From: an uncultured Bacteroidia bacterium | GTDB lineage: Bacteria; Bacteroidota; Bacteroidia; NS11-12g; UBA9320 | NCBI GenBank assembly: GCA_905478335.1 | Contig: CAJQIC010000029.1 | Coordinates: forward strand, 21,408 to 85,407 | Reading direction: 5' to 3' | Length of the DNA stretch: 64,000 bases | Shown here: piece by piece, positions 18,137 to 28,047 of the stretch | Layout: every line of letters starts with the position of its first letter | Numbering within the stretch: position 1 is the first letter of the stretch | Notes under the pieces: model-generated | What the model saw: the letters and a program-made list of their open reading frames with translations, nothing else | What the model was told of the DNA's origin: nothing | Database searches by the model: none | Program-made: the position numbers and the translations under genes

Positions 18137-19467
18137 AAATTTTGATGCTTTGCCTTGAGTTTCCACCAGTAAATACGACTGGTAATTACCGTTCAGCAGG
18201 ATTTGCAATGGCTTTTTCCAAATCAGGTCACGATGTCGAAGTAATAACAACTACCGTTGAATCTGGTTTAGAAACGTTTAATAAGGGTGTCGATGATACT
18301 TTATTAGCCGGTCTCGAAAGTATAAAGGTTCACAGGTATCCCATAAAATCTATATCAAAATTTTTCTCCCAAGGCATAGGCAATGCTATTCGTATTTGGT
18401 GGAACAGTACAGATAGTATTGATAAAAGATGGTATTACGGAAAAAATAAGAGGCGCATGCAAGAGGTTGTTAAGCGCTTTAAACCAGATGTCCTTTATGT
18501 ATCCTTACCTCCATTTAGTATTGCTCGTGTAGCGATCGACTTGAAATCACAACATAGTTTGCCTCTTATAACAGATATGCGTGATGCATGGTCTCTATGG
18601 GCTACTTCACCATATTCGACCCGGTATCATTACAAAAAGGTAAAACGTTTAGAACGCGCTCTATTTAACGCCTCTGACGCCATATTAGGGGTTACTCAAC
18701 AATTAGTTGATGATTTCAAAACACAGCATCCATCTATTATAGAAAACAAATTTCATGTTGTGTTTAATGGTTACGATAAAAACAATGTCCAAATAAAAAC
18801 TGAGGAGAAACACCCTGTTGTGCCTCCAACATTTACCATTGGATACGTTGGCAGTTTTTATTATGATCCTGGGTCCGACGCTTCAATGGCATCAGCTTGG
18901 CATAAAAGATCTGGGCTAAAGAAATTTTGGTTCTCCCCACGGAAAGAGTTTTGGGAATACAGAAGCCCTCATTTTTTTTTGAAGGCAATGGCATTGCACA
19001 ATCAGAAATTCCCAGACCATAAAATACGATTTGAATTTGTTGGAAAAATCCCGTACTGGCTAGAACCAATGCTTAACAACTTAGGAGTAACAAGTGATTT
19101 CAAGGCACATGGGTTTAAAAGCAAAGAAGAAGTGTTGAGAATACAACATACATGGGACGGAATCTTGGCCACAAGTGAAAAAATAGAAGACAGACCACAT
19201 TTCTGTCTTCCTTCGAAGATTTTTGATGCCATTGAATCTGGCAAGCGCATTATAGCATTCGTCACTCAGGGAGCACAAATGGATTTTCTAAAACAATATA
19301 AACAAGCCGTATTTTTTAGTCCAGATGATGTAGAAGAGAATTCTGTATATCTGCATGATTTAACCAATTCTGAAAATTCGTTTACCGTTACTCCTCTGCA
19401 GTCAGAGTTCTTTCGCGAGGAACAGAGTAAAAAATTGATAACTATCCTTGAACAAGAAGTTAAATAA
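18133..19467 (+). CDS. GT4-type glycosyltransferase
   Basis: 444 residues. The N-terminal GT-B domain starts MKILMLCLEFPPVNTTGNYRS, the pattern of GT4 enzymes, with ITDMRDAWSLWATSPYSTRY near 150 and FTIGYVGSFYYDPGSDAS at the start of the C-terminal Rossmann domain. The start is a TTG sharing four bases with the wecB stop (TTGA); an ATG at 18145 is the alternative. A roughly 40-residue insertion rich in Trp and Phe follows the YVGSFYYD motif. The donor and acceptor are unknown. Confidence 0.82.
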   Translation: MKILMLCLEFPPVNTTGNYRSAGFAMAFSKSGHDVEVITTTVESGLETFNKGVDDTLLAGLESIKVHRYPIKSISKFFSQGIGNAIRIWWNSTDSIDKRWYYGKNKRRMQEVVKRFKPDVLYVSLPPFSIARVAIDLKSQHSLPLITDMRDAWSLWATSPYSTRYHYKKVKRLERALFNASDAILGVTQQLVDDFKTQHPSIIENKFHVVFNGYDKNNVQIKTEEKHPVVPPTFTIGYVGSFYYDPGSDASMASAWHKRSGLKKFWFSPRKEFWEYRSPHFFLKAMALHNQKFPDHKIRFEFVGKIPYWLEPMLNNLGVTSDFKAHGFKSKEEVLRIQHTWDGILATSEKIEDRPHFCLPSKIFDAIESGKRIIAFVTQGAQMDFLKQYKQAVFFSPDDVEENSVYLHDLTNSENSFTVTPLQSEFFREEQSKKLITILEQEVK

Positions 19468-21394
19468 TTACGTAAGTATAGCAGTAATACTTGTTTTATC
19501 TGGTTGTAAAACAAGTGTAAACATGTACAACGTTGGTGACGTAATTATACCCCAAAAATACGTTGTGGACATTACCCAATTTGGGGCGATTCCAAATGAT
19601 TCTAAAGACGACTCCGAGGCTATTCAACGTGCAATTGATCATGCCATACATTCAAAAGAGTCGTCAGTAGTCTATTGCCCAGCGGGTGTCTACAAGTTGT
19701 CCAGCGGCGTGATAATTAAAAATCAACAAAGCTCTGGAGAATATCGACATGTAACTTTGACCTTAACAGGCCCTGCCCCAGCCTACTCTGCGGACCAACG
19801 CATTGGAAGCGTGGCGGTTTTTGAAGTTGGAAAAAACAATTTCGGCGTTGGAGTGCATAAAGGCAGGAACTGCTCGATTCAAAATATTGTCTTTAAAGGT
19901 CAAACAATCTACCGTGCAAATCAGGCTGAGTTGTTGGGTTTTGGACCTAACTCTTGGGAGGACATTCCGGTTAGAAAGAATAAAAACTCACCTGAGGCAG
20001 CGATTGTGATTGACCCGTTTCATAAAAGCACTTCTGATAGAGATAAATACCCTGGATTCGAACGTTTCTATTCTAATAATTCTGGTGGTGGCAGTAGTAT
20101 GATTAAAATATCGGGTTGTAGTTTCTCAAACTTTTATATCGCTTTGGCTAATAATCCTTCTTCTGGTGTCTCGAATGGCGACAATATAGTAGCGAAAAAT
20201 TGCCATGTAGCATCGTGTTATACATTCTGGTCCTCCGGTCAGCCTCAAAGTCGGGCAAATGAAATGAGTAACATTTATGCGACTTATATTCATACGTTTA
20301 TTTCCGGCAATCAAATTGGACGTCAACATGGGACACCACCCTTTGTTAACAATATTAATATAGCGGGAGGTTGTAAATATTTGGCGTTTTTACGATCCGG
20401 TTTTACAGGTGCACATTTCAACCAATGTTATATGGAATCGATTTGGAGCTTAGGTGTTTTCAACGTCAATCATACGTCTTTCGACAACTGCCAAATAAAA
20501 TTCATGAACCCCGATGGCCGACATTATATCCCTGATTTTCATTTGTTTTCAAACAACCCGGTTTCTTTCTCGAATTCATCTTTAGAATATTTTAACAACT
20601 GTAAAAATCCAATCGCCTTGAATTTGTATTGTGAACACTTGACAATTCTGGGTGGGCATATTGAAGCTGGTGTAGTTATGCCAAATGGCATTACAAATAA
20701 TGGCGGAGACGAAATACACAATATAGACGTAAATAATACCGTGCTACGTTGCCAAAATTCAACCGCTATAAAGAACAGAATAGGCATGGTAGAAGCCAAG
20801 TTGGCCAACCATGTAATGATAAACAATTCGCGGTTTCAGACTTCAAAGAAAGAAGTTTACGAGAATAATAGTACCACCTACCGCTTAGACTATATTGAGA
20901 AAGCTAGGTTGACCGTAGATGCGATTCATAAAACTGCTAAATTTCAAACCTCAAATCCTGGAGCGTATAGGGTAGGTGATAATTTATTTAGCCCCGAAAC
21001 CATTTCAATCGATTTTGGATATTTAACCAAACTTCAAATAAGAACCTGTTTAGGGTACGTAAGTGCAGTTAACGGAAAAGAAGTCACATTGTCTGGAATA
21101 AATAGCATGATTAATGATAAAAATTACCAAATTTACTTAGGCGAGTATGCACGATTTTACCCAGAGATAAAGGTAAGCTACAAAAAGGGGAGCAAAACAG
21201 TCTCAATTCTACAAAATACCTGTAGCACGCTGCCAGTCAGTGGACTACGTTTAAACCACGCAGCCTTCCCGCCAGGGTCTTACGTAACAAATGCCACAAA
21301 GTCTGAACTTTTTATCAGCGCCGCGGCTGTGACAACAAGTCAAGAAGGTTATCTATTCAACCAGAGGGTTCAGAAGGATTCCAAAGTACACTAA
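19448..21394 (+). CDS. Pectate-lyase-fold lipoprotein (right-handed beta-helix)
   Basis: 648 residues with a TTG start, 20 bp inside the previous gene. The N-terminus is a lipoprotein signal with lipobox LSGC and Cys20, so it should be an exported, lipidated protein. Residues about 38-90 (DITQFGAIPNDSKDDSEAIQ, then PAGVYKLSSGVIIK) match the pectate_lyase_3 / phage tail-spike entry motif of a right-handed beta-helix. The C-terminal ~150 residues look like a separate beta domain. No catalytic residues can be assigned by eye. Possible roles are a lyase or hydrolase trimming the glycan, or a binding protein. Confidence 0.78.
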   Translation: MNKKLNNYVSIAVILVLSGCKTSVNMYNVGDVIIPQKYVVDITQFGAIPNDSKDDSEAIQRAIDHAIHSKESSVVYCPAGVYKLSSGVIIKNQQSSGEYRHVTLTLTGPAPAYSADQRIGSVAVFEVGKNNFGVGVHKGRNCSIQNIVFKGQTIYRANQAELLGFGPNSWEDIPVRKNKNSPEAAIVIDPFHKSTSDRDKYPGFERFYSNNSGGGSSMIKISGCSFSNFYIALANNPSSGVSNGDNIVAKNCHVASCYTFWSSGQPQSRANEMSNIYATYIHTFISGNQIGRQHGTPPFVNNINIAGGCKYLAFLRSGFTGAHFNQCYMESIWSLGVFNVNHTSFDNCQIKFMNPDGRHYIPDFHLFSNNPVSFSNSSLEYFNNCKNPIALNLYCEHLTILGGHIEAGVVMPNGITNNGGDEIHNIDVNNTVLRCQNSTAIKNRIGMVEAKLANHVMINNSRFQTSKKEVYENNSTTYRLDYIEKARLTVDAIHKTAKFQTSNPGAYRVGDNLFSPETISIDFGYLTKLQIRTCLGYVSAVNGKEVTLSGINSMINDKNYQIYLGEYARFYPEIKVSYKKGSKTVSILQNTCSTLPVSGLRLNHAAFPPGSYVTNATKSELFISAAAVTTSQEGYLFNQRVQKDSKVH

Positions 21395-22419
21395 TGAAAA
21401 CCGCAGTAGTTAGCGCTTCAGGCAAGTTTTATGGCAGTGAACAAGTGTTATTTGATTGGCTAACAACTTGCGAAGATGTATACGATGTTTACGTTCCAGC
21501 AAACTCGGAATTTGAAACACTACTAAAAAGGAATACCCTAAAACATAGGATTCTATCTTTTCGTTCAGTCTATTCACTTTATTTTCAAATCGCGATACGA
21601 ATCATAACAGGTTCACTGAATACAATATATCAGAATGAAGGAGGTCATATAAGATATTGCCTGGCTCTAAGTAAACTCTTTAAGACTGCAAAATTTGTAA
21701 TCCACTTGCGTATTCTGGAAGACATTCATAGGGTACCTGATAATTCCCCGCAAAACGTATCATATGTTACCATATCTAATTATATGAGTAGGCAAATGAT
21801 CGATCAAGGCTGCAAAATGGTGCATGACCCATTTCATTTCAATCAAAACTTTTCGCCTACTTCATTGATGGAAAGTGACTGTATAAACGTTGGGATCATT
21901 GGTAGGATCTCAGAAGGGAAAGGTCTACAGCATATCGTAGATTTATGTAGACAAATACGCAAAACCAATGAGAACATCCAGCTCCATTTATTTGGGCAGC
22001 GGGTAGTTACCCATGACACAGAATCAATGCATGCTGAACTTGATATGTACGACGGGAAAGAAATTATTTTACATGGATTTACAGACAAATCACAAATCTA
22101 TACATCCATTGATGTGGTGCTACATTTAGCAAAAAAGGAACCGTTAGGAAGAATATTCTTCGAAGCTCTAAACGAACTAAAGCCCTTTGTCGGCTTTCAA
22201 AGCGGAGGTATTGGAGAGTTGAGTGAAATATGCAATAATGCGACTTATTTTCTATCAGCAGAAGACCGGAACCTATCTGAAACAATACTGACAACAATAA
22301 AAAGAATTGCGTCTGAATACGTTGACGCATGTAACGTTCAAATAAAATCTAAACATATAGCGATAAAGCAATTTGATCAAAAATCTTATAATCAAGTTCT
22401 TTCGCAATTAATCATTTAA
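21394..22419 (+). CDS. GT4-type glycosyltransferase
   Basis: 341 residues. The N-terminal half is divergent (AVVSASGKFYGSEQVLFDWL). The C-terminal GT-B domain is clear: NVGIIGRISEGKGLQHIVDL, IQLHLFGQRV, IILHGFTDKSQIYTSIDVVL and KEPLGRIFFEALNELKPFVG with a conserved Glu in the EALNE motif. It overlaps the preceding stop by one base (TAATGA) and ends one base before a carbamoyltransferase gene. Confidence 0.85.
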   Translation: MKTAVVSASGKFYGSEQVLFDWLTTCEDVYDVYVPANSEFETLLKRNTLKHRILSFRSVYSLYFQIAIRIITGSLNTIYQNEGGHIRYCLALSKLFKTAKFVIHLRILEDIHRVPDNSPQNVSYVTISNYMSRQMIDQGCKMVHDPFHFNQNFSPTSLMESDCINVGIIGRISEGKGLQHIVDLCRQIRKTNENIQLHLFGQRVVTHDTESMHAELDMYDGKEIILHGFTDKSQIYTSIDVVLHLAKKEPLGRIFFEALNELKPFVGFQSGGIGELSEICNNATYFLSAEDRNLSETILTTIKRIASEYVDACNVQIKSKHIAIKQFDQKSYNQVLSQLII

Positions 22420-22420
22420 T

Positions 22421-24232
22421 ATGAATAACTACATTTTAGGACTTCATGTGAGTCATAATTCAAGTGCCTGTTTGTTCAAAGGGGGAAGTTTGCTTTTTGC
22501 AGTTCAAGAAGAACGCCTAACCCGTGTAAAACAGCATGAAGGATTCCCTCATAAGGCTGTCGAATTTGTACTTAACAAACCAGGGATTAAACCAGGGGAT
22601 ATTTCAGCAATAGCCATTGCGGGAGTCCACCAGCACATGGAAAACCCAATTCATGTGTATTTAAAAGACGCTACTGACCCAAAACCTGCATCGTCTTTTT
22701 TTGGTCGTGCATCTGCTTCAATTAAGGGCAGGTTGAATCTGTCTATATTGGATAGCGCCATTTATTCCAAAGGCCAATACCAAAAGTACATCCATAATGA
22801 ACTTGAGACATTAGGGTTTAACTTAAATGCATCTCCTTTGTCGTATTACGACCATCACCTATGTCATGCAACAAGTGCTTTTTATCCAAGCGGATATGAT
22901 CATGCGCTTATAATTACTCAAGATGGAAGAGGAGATTTTCTTTCTGGTTCTGTTTGGGAAGGAAAAGGGAGTGAATTGAATTTAAGCACGTCTCAAAGTA
23001 GTGATTCATCTATTGCTCAATTGTATGCTGGTGTAACAATGTATTTAGGTTTTACACCTCTTAAACATGAGGGTAAGATTACAGGTTTAGCGGCTTATGG
23101 AAAAGACTCAGAACTCAATAGTAAAATCCAAAACTTATTTGAGGTTTCTGACAATGGTCAAATAATTCGGAAAAATGACCTTCCGGAATTGGTTGAGTTA
23201 GAATCGTTATTAGACGGCCGTGAACGCAAAATTATTAATGCTTCTCCAGACGAGTATCGGGCATTTGTGCAATTTGGCTATTTGTTTCAGCGATGGTTAA
23301 AACGACATACGGATGGTATGACGCGAGAAGATGTTGCATACGCTATTCAAGACACTACTGAGAAATTAATAGTGCAATCTGTTAATAACCTACTTGCCCA
23401 CTTACAAATTAAGGATGCAATCAACATATGCCTCGCCGGGGGATTATTTGCCAATGTTAAGGTTAATCAAAGAATACGAGAATGTAACCCTCTAGTTGCT
23501 AATGTGTTTGTTCAACCGGCGATGGGAGATGAAGGCCTCGCTATTGGCGCAGCCTTGATGGAAATGCAAAAGAATCAAGTTAAGTGCGAACCTTTTACGA
23601 ATATGTACTTTGGTAATGAATATAGTGACGACGAAATCCATGAGGAATTGTCTAACTGGGCAGATAACTTCACATATCAAAAGTATGACGAGGTGGAATC
23701 TGAGATTGCTAAGCATATATATGAAGGCAAAGTAGTAGGACGTTTTAACGGCGCAATGGAATTTGGTCCACGAGCGTTGGGTAACAGATCCATCATCATT
23801 CATCCAACAAATAAGGATATGAACGATATCGTTAACAAAAGACTTAAACGTACAGAGTTTATGCCTTTTGCACCTAGTGTAATCGATTATAGATGTAAAG
23901 ACTACTTCAAGAACTATGATGAGAAACATCTTACTGCTGATTGGATGACCGTTACGTATGACGTTTACGATGAAAAGGTGGAAAGCATTGCAGCGGTGGT
24001 TCATGTCGACAACACTGCAAGACCGCAAGTGGTGAAATCAGAATCCAATCCCTCGTATTACAAGATTCTAGATGAGTTCAACAAGCTAAGCGGTATTGGC
24101 TGCTTCGTTAATACGAGTTTCAATATGCACGAAGAACCAATTATTGCAACACCATACGATGCTATGCGTGCGTTTGAACAAGGAAGTGTTGATTGTTTGG
24201 CCATCGGCAATTACATCGTTTGGCCAAAATAA
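22421..24232 (+). CDS. NodU/TobZ-family carbamoyltransferase (first of two)
   Basis: 603 residues, full length for the family. It transfers a carbamoyl group from carbamoyl phosphate to a sugar hydroxyl via carbamoyl-AMP. The N-terminal Kae1-like domain has GLHVSHNSSACLF and AVQEERLTRVKQHEGFP, then the metal-binding HHLCHATSAFYPSGYD. The C-terminal domain has NGAMEFGPRALGNRSII, where carbamoyl phosphate binds, and FVNTSFNMHEEPI. It is flanked by glycosyltransferase genes with 0-1 bp gaps. A second, divergent member lies at 32789. Confidence 0.93.
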   Translation: MNNYILGLHVSHNSSACLFKGGSLLFAVQEERLTRVKQHEGFPHKAVEFVLNKPGIKPGDISAIAIAGVHQHMENPIHVYLKDATDPKPASSFFGRASASIKGRLNLSILDSAIYSKGQYQKYIHNELETLGFNLNASPLSYYDHHLCHATSAFYPSGYDHALIITQDGRGDFLSGSVWEGKGSELNLSTSQSSDSSIAQLYAGVTMYLGFTPLKHEGKITGLAAYGKDSELNSKIQNLFEVSDNGQIIRKNDLPELVELESLLDGRERKIINASPDEYRAFVQFGYLFQRWLKRHTDGMTREDVAYAIQDTTEKLIVQSVNNLLAHLQIKDAINICLAGGLFANVKVNQRIRECNPLVANVFVQPAMGDEGLAIGAALMEMQKNQVKCEPFTNMYFGNEYSDDEIHEELSNWADNFTYQKYDEVESEIAKHIYEGKVVGRFNGAMEFGPRALGNRSIIIHPTNKDMNDIVNKRLKRTEFMPFAPSVIDYRCKDYFKNYDEKHLTADWMTVTYDVYDEKVESIAAVVHVDNTARPQVVKSESNPSYYKILDEFNKLSGIGCFVNTSFNMHEEPIIATPYDAMRAFEQGSVDCLAIGNYIVWPK

Positions 24233-25372
24233 ATGGTTAATCTCATCGTCATTCACTTTCAACCCATTGAGTATTACCCTCCTACTCACAATTTCCTAAA
24301 GTACGTTGACGAAAGAAACGATCTATCTGTTACTGTTTTGACCACCAAAAATGGGAAAGGCATTCAACCTTACACTTATAAAAACGTGCATGTTGAAAGG
24401 TTGAGCCATGTGGATGGTAAAACGAGTCGGTTTGCGAGATTGTTTTCGATTATTAGATTTAATCTATTGGCTGTTTTCATGGTACTGCGAAAATCTTTCG
24501 ACTGTCTATATTTCTACGAAACATGGTCTGTTTTTCCTGCTCTAATAGCTAAAACAGTGGCATCAAAGGACAAACGATTCTATGCGCATTTTCATGAGTA
24601 CACATCAAATGTTCAGCTGAACTCAAATGAAACATTTATTTTCAGGCAACTTTATCGAGTTGAGAAAAAGCTCATGCCTACTATGAATTGGGTGTCTCAC
24701 ACCAATATGCATAGAATGGAACTATATAAGATAGACGTTCCTAATTTACGGTTGGAATCGTGTAAAATACAGCCTAATTACCCTCCTTTAGAGTGGCAGT
24801 CAAACATCACACCGACGGATATAGCAAACAACGACCCGTTAAAGCTCGTTTATGTTGGCTCACTATCTTCACAAAACATGTACTTCGAAGAAGTAGTTAC
24901 TTGGGTTGAAAGCCATAATGGCTCGATTTCGTTAGACCTGTATTCCATAAATCTAAATAAAGACGTTCAGAGCTTTCTTGAAAAACATAAAATCCAGCAT
25001 ACTCAAGTCAAATCCAAAGTGTTGTACGACGACTTACCGCACGTATTGTCCAAATACGATATAGGTTTGGTGATATACAATGGAGGAAATTTAAATTACG
25101 TATATAACGCTCCAAATAAGTTGTTTGAGTACCATATATGTGGTTTGGATATTTGGTTTTCATCAGACCTCAAAACGAGTTTCAATTACAAAACGACCGA
25201 TACGTATCCCAAAATTGTAGATGTAGACTTTAAAGACCTGCTGAGTTTCGATTACAAAACGGCTTTAAATCGTGAACACCTTCAATTAAAAATACATAAA
25301 TACACCTCGGAGCAAGTATACAGCGTAATTGTTGATGACTTCACCAATGAAAGTACTCATCCCCAACTATAG
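24233..25372 (+). CDS. Glycosyltransferase, GT-B fold
   Basis: 379 residues. Its ATG follows directly on the stop of the carbamoyltransferase gene. The N-terminal part contains YYPPTHNFLKYVDERNDLSV and CLYFYETWSVFPALIAKTVA, as in GT4-like enzymes of glycan loci. The C-terminal domain starts with LKLVYVGSLSSQNMYFEEVV and has YDIGLVIYNGGNLNYVYNAP and NKLFEYHICG, which corresponds to the nucleotide-binding K-x-x-E-Y segment. Its specificity cannot be assigned. It overlaps the next gene by about 26 bp. Confidence 0.8.
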   Translation: MVNLIVIHFQPIEYYPPTHNFLKYVDERNDLSVTVLTTKNGKGIQPYTYKNVHVERLSHVDGKTSRFARLFSIIRFNLLAVFMVLRKSFDCLYFYETWSVFPALIAKTVASKDKRFYAHFHEYTSNVQLNSNETFIFRQLYRVEKKLMPTMNWVSHTNMHRMELYKIDVPNLRLESCKIQPNYPPLEWQSNITPTDIANNDPLKLVYVGSLSSQNMYFEEVVTWVESHNGSISLDLYSINLNKDVQSFLEKHKIQHTQVKSKVLYDDLPHVLSKYDIGLVIYNGGNLNYVYNAPNKLFEYHICGLDIWFSSDLKTSFNYKTTDTYPKIVDVDFKDLLSFDYKTALNREHLQLKIHKYTSEQVYSVIVDDFTNESTHPQL

Positions 25373-26330
25373 AACCCCGGATTCATTTGTGGACAATGTT
25401 GCCCATACGCTAATAAAAATGGGTCATAGCGTTACAACAATGCCGGCTATTTCGAATCAAAATATAGACGCAAAGTATAAAGTGTTTTTGCGTTTGGCTA
25501 AGCAAGTTGTTTTGAAAGACAACTGGACACTTCAGGAAAAATGGCTCGAAAAGGAATTAAAGCATAACACAACATACGATTTACTCTTAACACTGACACA
25601 GGCTCTACCTGAAGAGCTATTGCACGAAGCGAAAAAGAAAGGAATGGTAACCGCGGTTTGGTGGGGAGACACTCCTGCCAATATGAAAAAACACGGTTTA
25701 CTTGTTGATGGATGGGACAAGATCTTCATTAAGGACCAAAATGCAGTAAAAAAACTGCATGGGCTAGGCCTTGATGCGTCGCTGCTACATGAAGCCATGA
25801 ATCCTGACTGGCACAAACCTTTGTATACACATATCAATAATGAAGTAGTGGTGGCTGGTTCGTTTTACGATTACAGGAACTATTTAGTTGACAAATTACT
25901 TGCCAAAGATGTTGAAATGGGCTTGTATGGCAGACGCCTTTCAAAGTGGGTTAGCCAACGGATTAAAGCCATACATAGAGAAAAATTTATTGTACGAGAA
26001 GATAAGAGTCGAATATTTGGTTCTGGCTTGGCCTGCTTAAATTCGACGGCCATGAGCGAATTTGATTCCCTGAACTGTAGAGCGTTTGAAATTGCTGGTG
26101 CCGAAGGATTACAGTTTTTAGAATATAGAGCATCTGTCCATGATTGCTTTGAAGACGGGACAGAAATAAAGACATTTAAAAGCATTGAAGAGCTCATTGG
26201 ACTCATTGATTGGGCTAAGAAGGCCCCACACGAGGCATTAAGAGTAAGGCAAGCTGGCCATAAACGAGCCATGGCAGAACATACTTATGAGCACAGACTT
26301 AATTACATATTTAACACTATTAATAGCTGA
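25347..26330 (+). CDS. CgeB-like glycosyltransferase
   Basis: 327 residues from the ATG at 25347 (MKVLIPNYRTPDSF). In-frame upstream starts exist (TTG 25329, ATG 25335) but add nothing conserved. The features LLTLTQALPEELLHEAKKKG, VWWGDTPANMKKHGLLVDGW, FIKDQNAVKKL and LNCRAFEIAGAEGLQFLEYR resemble the CgeB/DUF3880-type GT-B proteins common in surface-glycan clusters. It overlaps the previous gene by 26 bp and shares one base with the next start. Confidence 0.75.
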   Translation: MKVLIPNYRTPDSFVDNVAHTLIKMGHSVTTMPAISNQNIDAKYKVFLRLAKQVVLKDNWTLQEKWLEKELKHNTTYDLLLTLTQALPEELLHEAKKKGMVTAVWWGDTPANMKKHGLLVDGWDKIFIKDQNAVKKLHGLGLDASLLHEAMNPDWHKPLYTHINNEVVVAGSFYDYRNYLVDKLLAKDVEMGLYGRRLSKWVSQRIKAIHREKFIVREDKSRIFGSGLACLNSTAMSEFDSLNCRAFEIAGAEGLQFLEYRASVHDCFEDGTEIKTFKSIEELIGLIDWAKKAPHEALRVRQAGHKRAMAEHTYEHRLNYIFNTINS

Positions 26331-27430
26331 TGACTAAACCATTTATTCCAATTTCTGAACCCTCAATAGGTCCCTTAGAAATTGAGTACGTTACGGATGC
26401 CGTAAAATCGACATGGATATCTTCTATTGGGCCCTATATCAATAGATTTGAATCAGAATTTGCCAAATTCTGTGGAACTAAACACGCGATAGCTGTTAGT
26501 AACGGTACAGTTGCAATCCATTTGGCATTAGTCGCTCATGGAATAAAACCAGGAGACGAAGTTATAATGCCAAATCTTTCTTTCATAGCAACCGCTAACG
26601 CAGTCTATCACGCGGGAGCAATACCAATCTTTGTTGACATTGACCCTGTAAATCTTGGAATTGACGCAGCATTGATCGAACAACATATTACGGCTAAAAC
26701 AAAGGCGATTATGCCCGTTCATTTGTACGGTCATCCAGCTAATATGGTCGAAATCAATAAGGTTGCTGAAAAATATAGTTTGATAGTAATTGAAGATGCA
26801 GCGGAAGCCCACGGTGCACAAATTAACGGCAAGACTGTTGGTTCTTGGGGTCATTCTGCCACGTTTAGTTTCTATGGTAATAAGAATCTAACAACAGGTG
26901 AAGGCGGTATGATTACTACCAACGATGACTACATCGCTGATCGCTGTAAGTTTTTACGGGACCATGCAATGACCAAAGAAAAAAGATACTGGCATACGGA
27001 AGTTGGGTATAATTATAGAATGACCAACTTACAAGCAGCTTTGGGTTGCGCCCAACTTAGCCGCATTCACGATTTATTGGGAAGAAGGCAATGGATTTTC
27101 AATGAGTATATGAAACGGCTTGGGTCCGACGACAGAATTGTGTTAAATCGAACTGAAACCTGGGCAACGAACTCATATTGGCTTATTTGTGTTGAAATTG
27201 TTGGGCTGTATGATAAAAAAAGAGAGCAACTGATGCAAGACTTAAAAGCTGAAGGGGTCGACTCAAGACCATATTTTTACCCCACGTCCGAAATGCCTTA
27301 TATAAATGAGGACGTTAACACTCCAGTCACATTTGAAGTGGCATATAGAGGACTAAATTTGCCAACTTTTTTTGGCATAACAGAAGCCCAAATTGAGCGT
27401 GTTTGTAAGACATTATTATCTCGTTTATAA
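26330..27430 (+). CDS. per: DegT-family aminotransferase, GDP-perosamine-synthase-like
   Basis: 366 residues, a PLP-dependent sugar aminotransferase. The Schiff-base Lys is K185 in FSFYGNKNLTTGEGGM, and the PLP-ring Asp is D156 in VIEDAAEAHGA. The opening (IPISEPSIGPLEIEYVTDAV, then STWISSIGPYI) and AIMPVHLYGHPANM match the Per/RfbE group, which aminates GDP-4-keto-6-deoxymannose at C4 to give GDP-perosamine. The gmd gene in this locus would supply that substrate. A related 4-aminotransferase using a UDP-keto sugar is the alternative. It shares one base with each neighbouring gene. Confidence 0.82.
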   Translation: MTKPFIPISEPSIGPLEIEYVTDAVKSTWISSIGPYINRFESEFAKFCGTKHAIAVSNGTVAIHLALVAHGIKPGDEVIMPNLSFIATANAVYHAGAIPIFVDIDPVNLGIDAALIEQHITAKTKAIMPVHLYGHPANMVEINKVAEKYSLIVIEDAAEAHGAQINGKTVGSWGHSATFSFYGNKNLTTGEGGMITTNDDYIADRCKFLRDHAMTKEKRYWHTEVGYNYRMTNLQAALGCAQLSRIHDLLGRRQWIFNEYMKRLGSDDRIVLNRTETWATNSYWLICVEIVGLYDKKREQLMQDLKAEGVDSRPYFYPTSEMPYINEDVNTPVTFEVAYRGLNLPTFFGITEAQIERVCKTLLSRL

Positions 27431-28047
27431 TGATTAGAAGTCTGTTTGAAGGGTGCATACGAAACATTTCAGGACCAATAGGAATAAAGGTTCGAAGGTG
27501 GTACTACACTAGGCGATTAAAGACTTGTGGCACCAAACTAACGGTAAGCGAAGGTGTATATTTCGACAACCCTTCTTGCATAAGCCTTGGGGATTTTGTT
27601 TGGGTTGACCGTGGAAGTAAATTAATTGCTGGAAAAATTGAATCCGAAAATGTGATTCAAAAAGAAAGTGAGTCACCTGTACCCCAAGGGTTTATTTCAA
27701 TAGGAGATGAAGCACATATCGGCGTTGACACAATCCTTCAAGGTCACGGTGGAATATCAATCGGCAATAATTTTACAAGCTCACCAAGTACAAAGATTTA
27801 CAGTTTATCGAATGATGTGAAAAAATCGAAACACGGAACAAATTCTAAAAACACCAACAATCGATTTTATATCTCCTCCCCCATATTAATCGCCAATAAT
27901 GTTTGGTTTGGTGTAAACACGTTAATGGTATCAGGCCAAGTAGAAGACGATACTTTTATTCAACCAAACAGTATCGTGAACGGTAGGTTTCCAAAAAACA
28001 GCGTGATTGGCGGAAACCCAGCAGTTAGATTTGGAGATAGATTTTAA
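27430..28047 (+). CDS. Hexapeptide-repeat acyltransferase
   Basis: 205 residues with left-handed beta-helix repeats: GFISIGDEAHIGVDTILQGH, GGISIGNNFTSSPSTKIYSL, then PILIANNVWFGVNTLMVSGQ and the closing IGGNPAVRFGDRF. The first 40 residues are basic. It follows the perosamine-synthase-like gene with a one-base overlap, so it could acetylate the 4-amino group or a hydroxyl of that sugar; this is inferred from position only. It also shares one base with the following glycosyltransferase gene. Confidence 0.82.
   Translation: MIRSLFEGCIRNISGPIGIKVRRWYYTRRLKTCGTKLTVSEGVYFDNPSCISLGDFVWVDRGSKLIAGKIESENVIQKESESPVPQGFISIGDEAHIGVDTILQGHGGISIGNNFTSSPSTKIYSLSNDVKKSKHGTNSKNTNNRFYISSPILIANNVWFGVNTLMVSGQVEDDTFIQPNSIVNGRFPKNSVIGGNPAVRFGDRF

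Noticed and set aside
23492..24028. 178-codon minus-strand frame
   Set aside because: It is the antisense shadow of a conserved carbamoyltransferase and has no family features.
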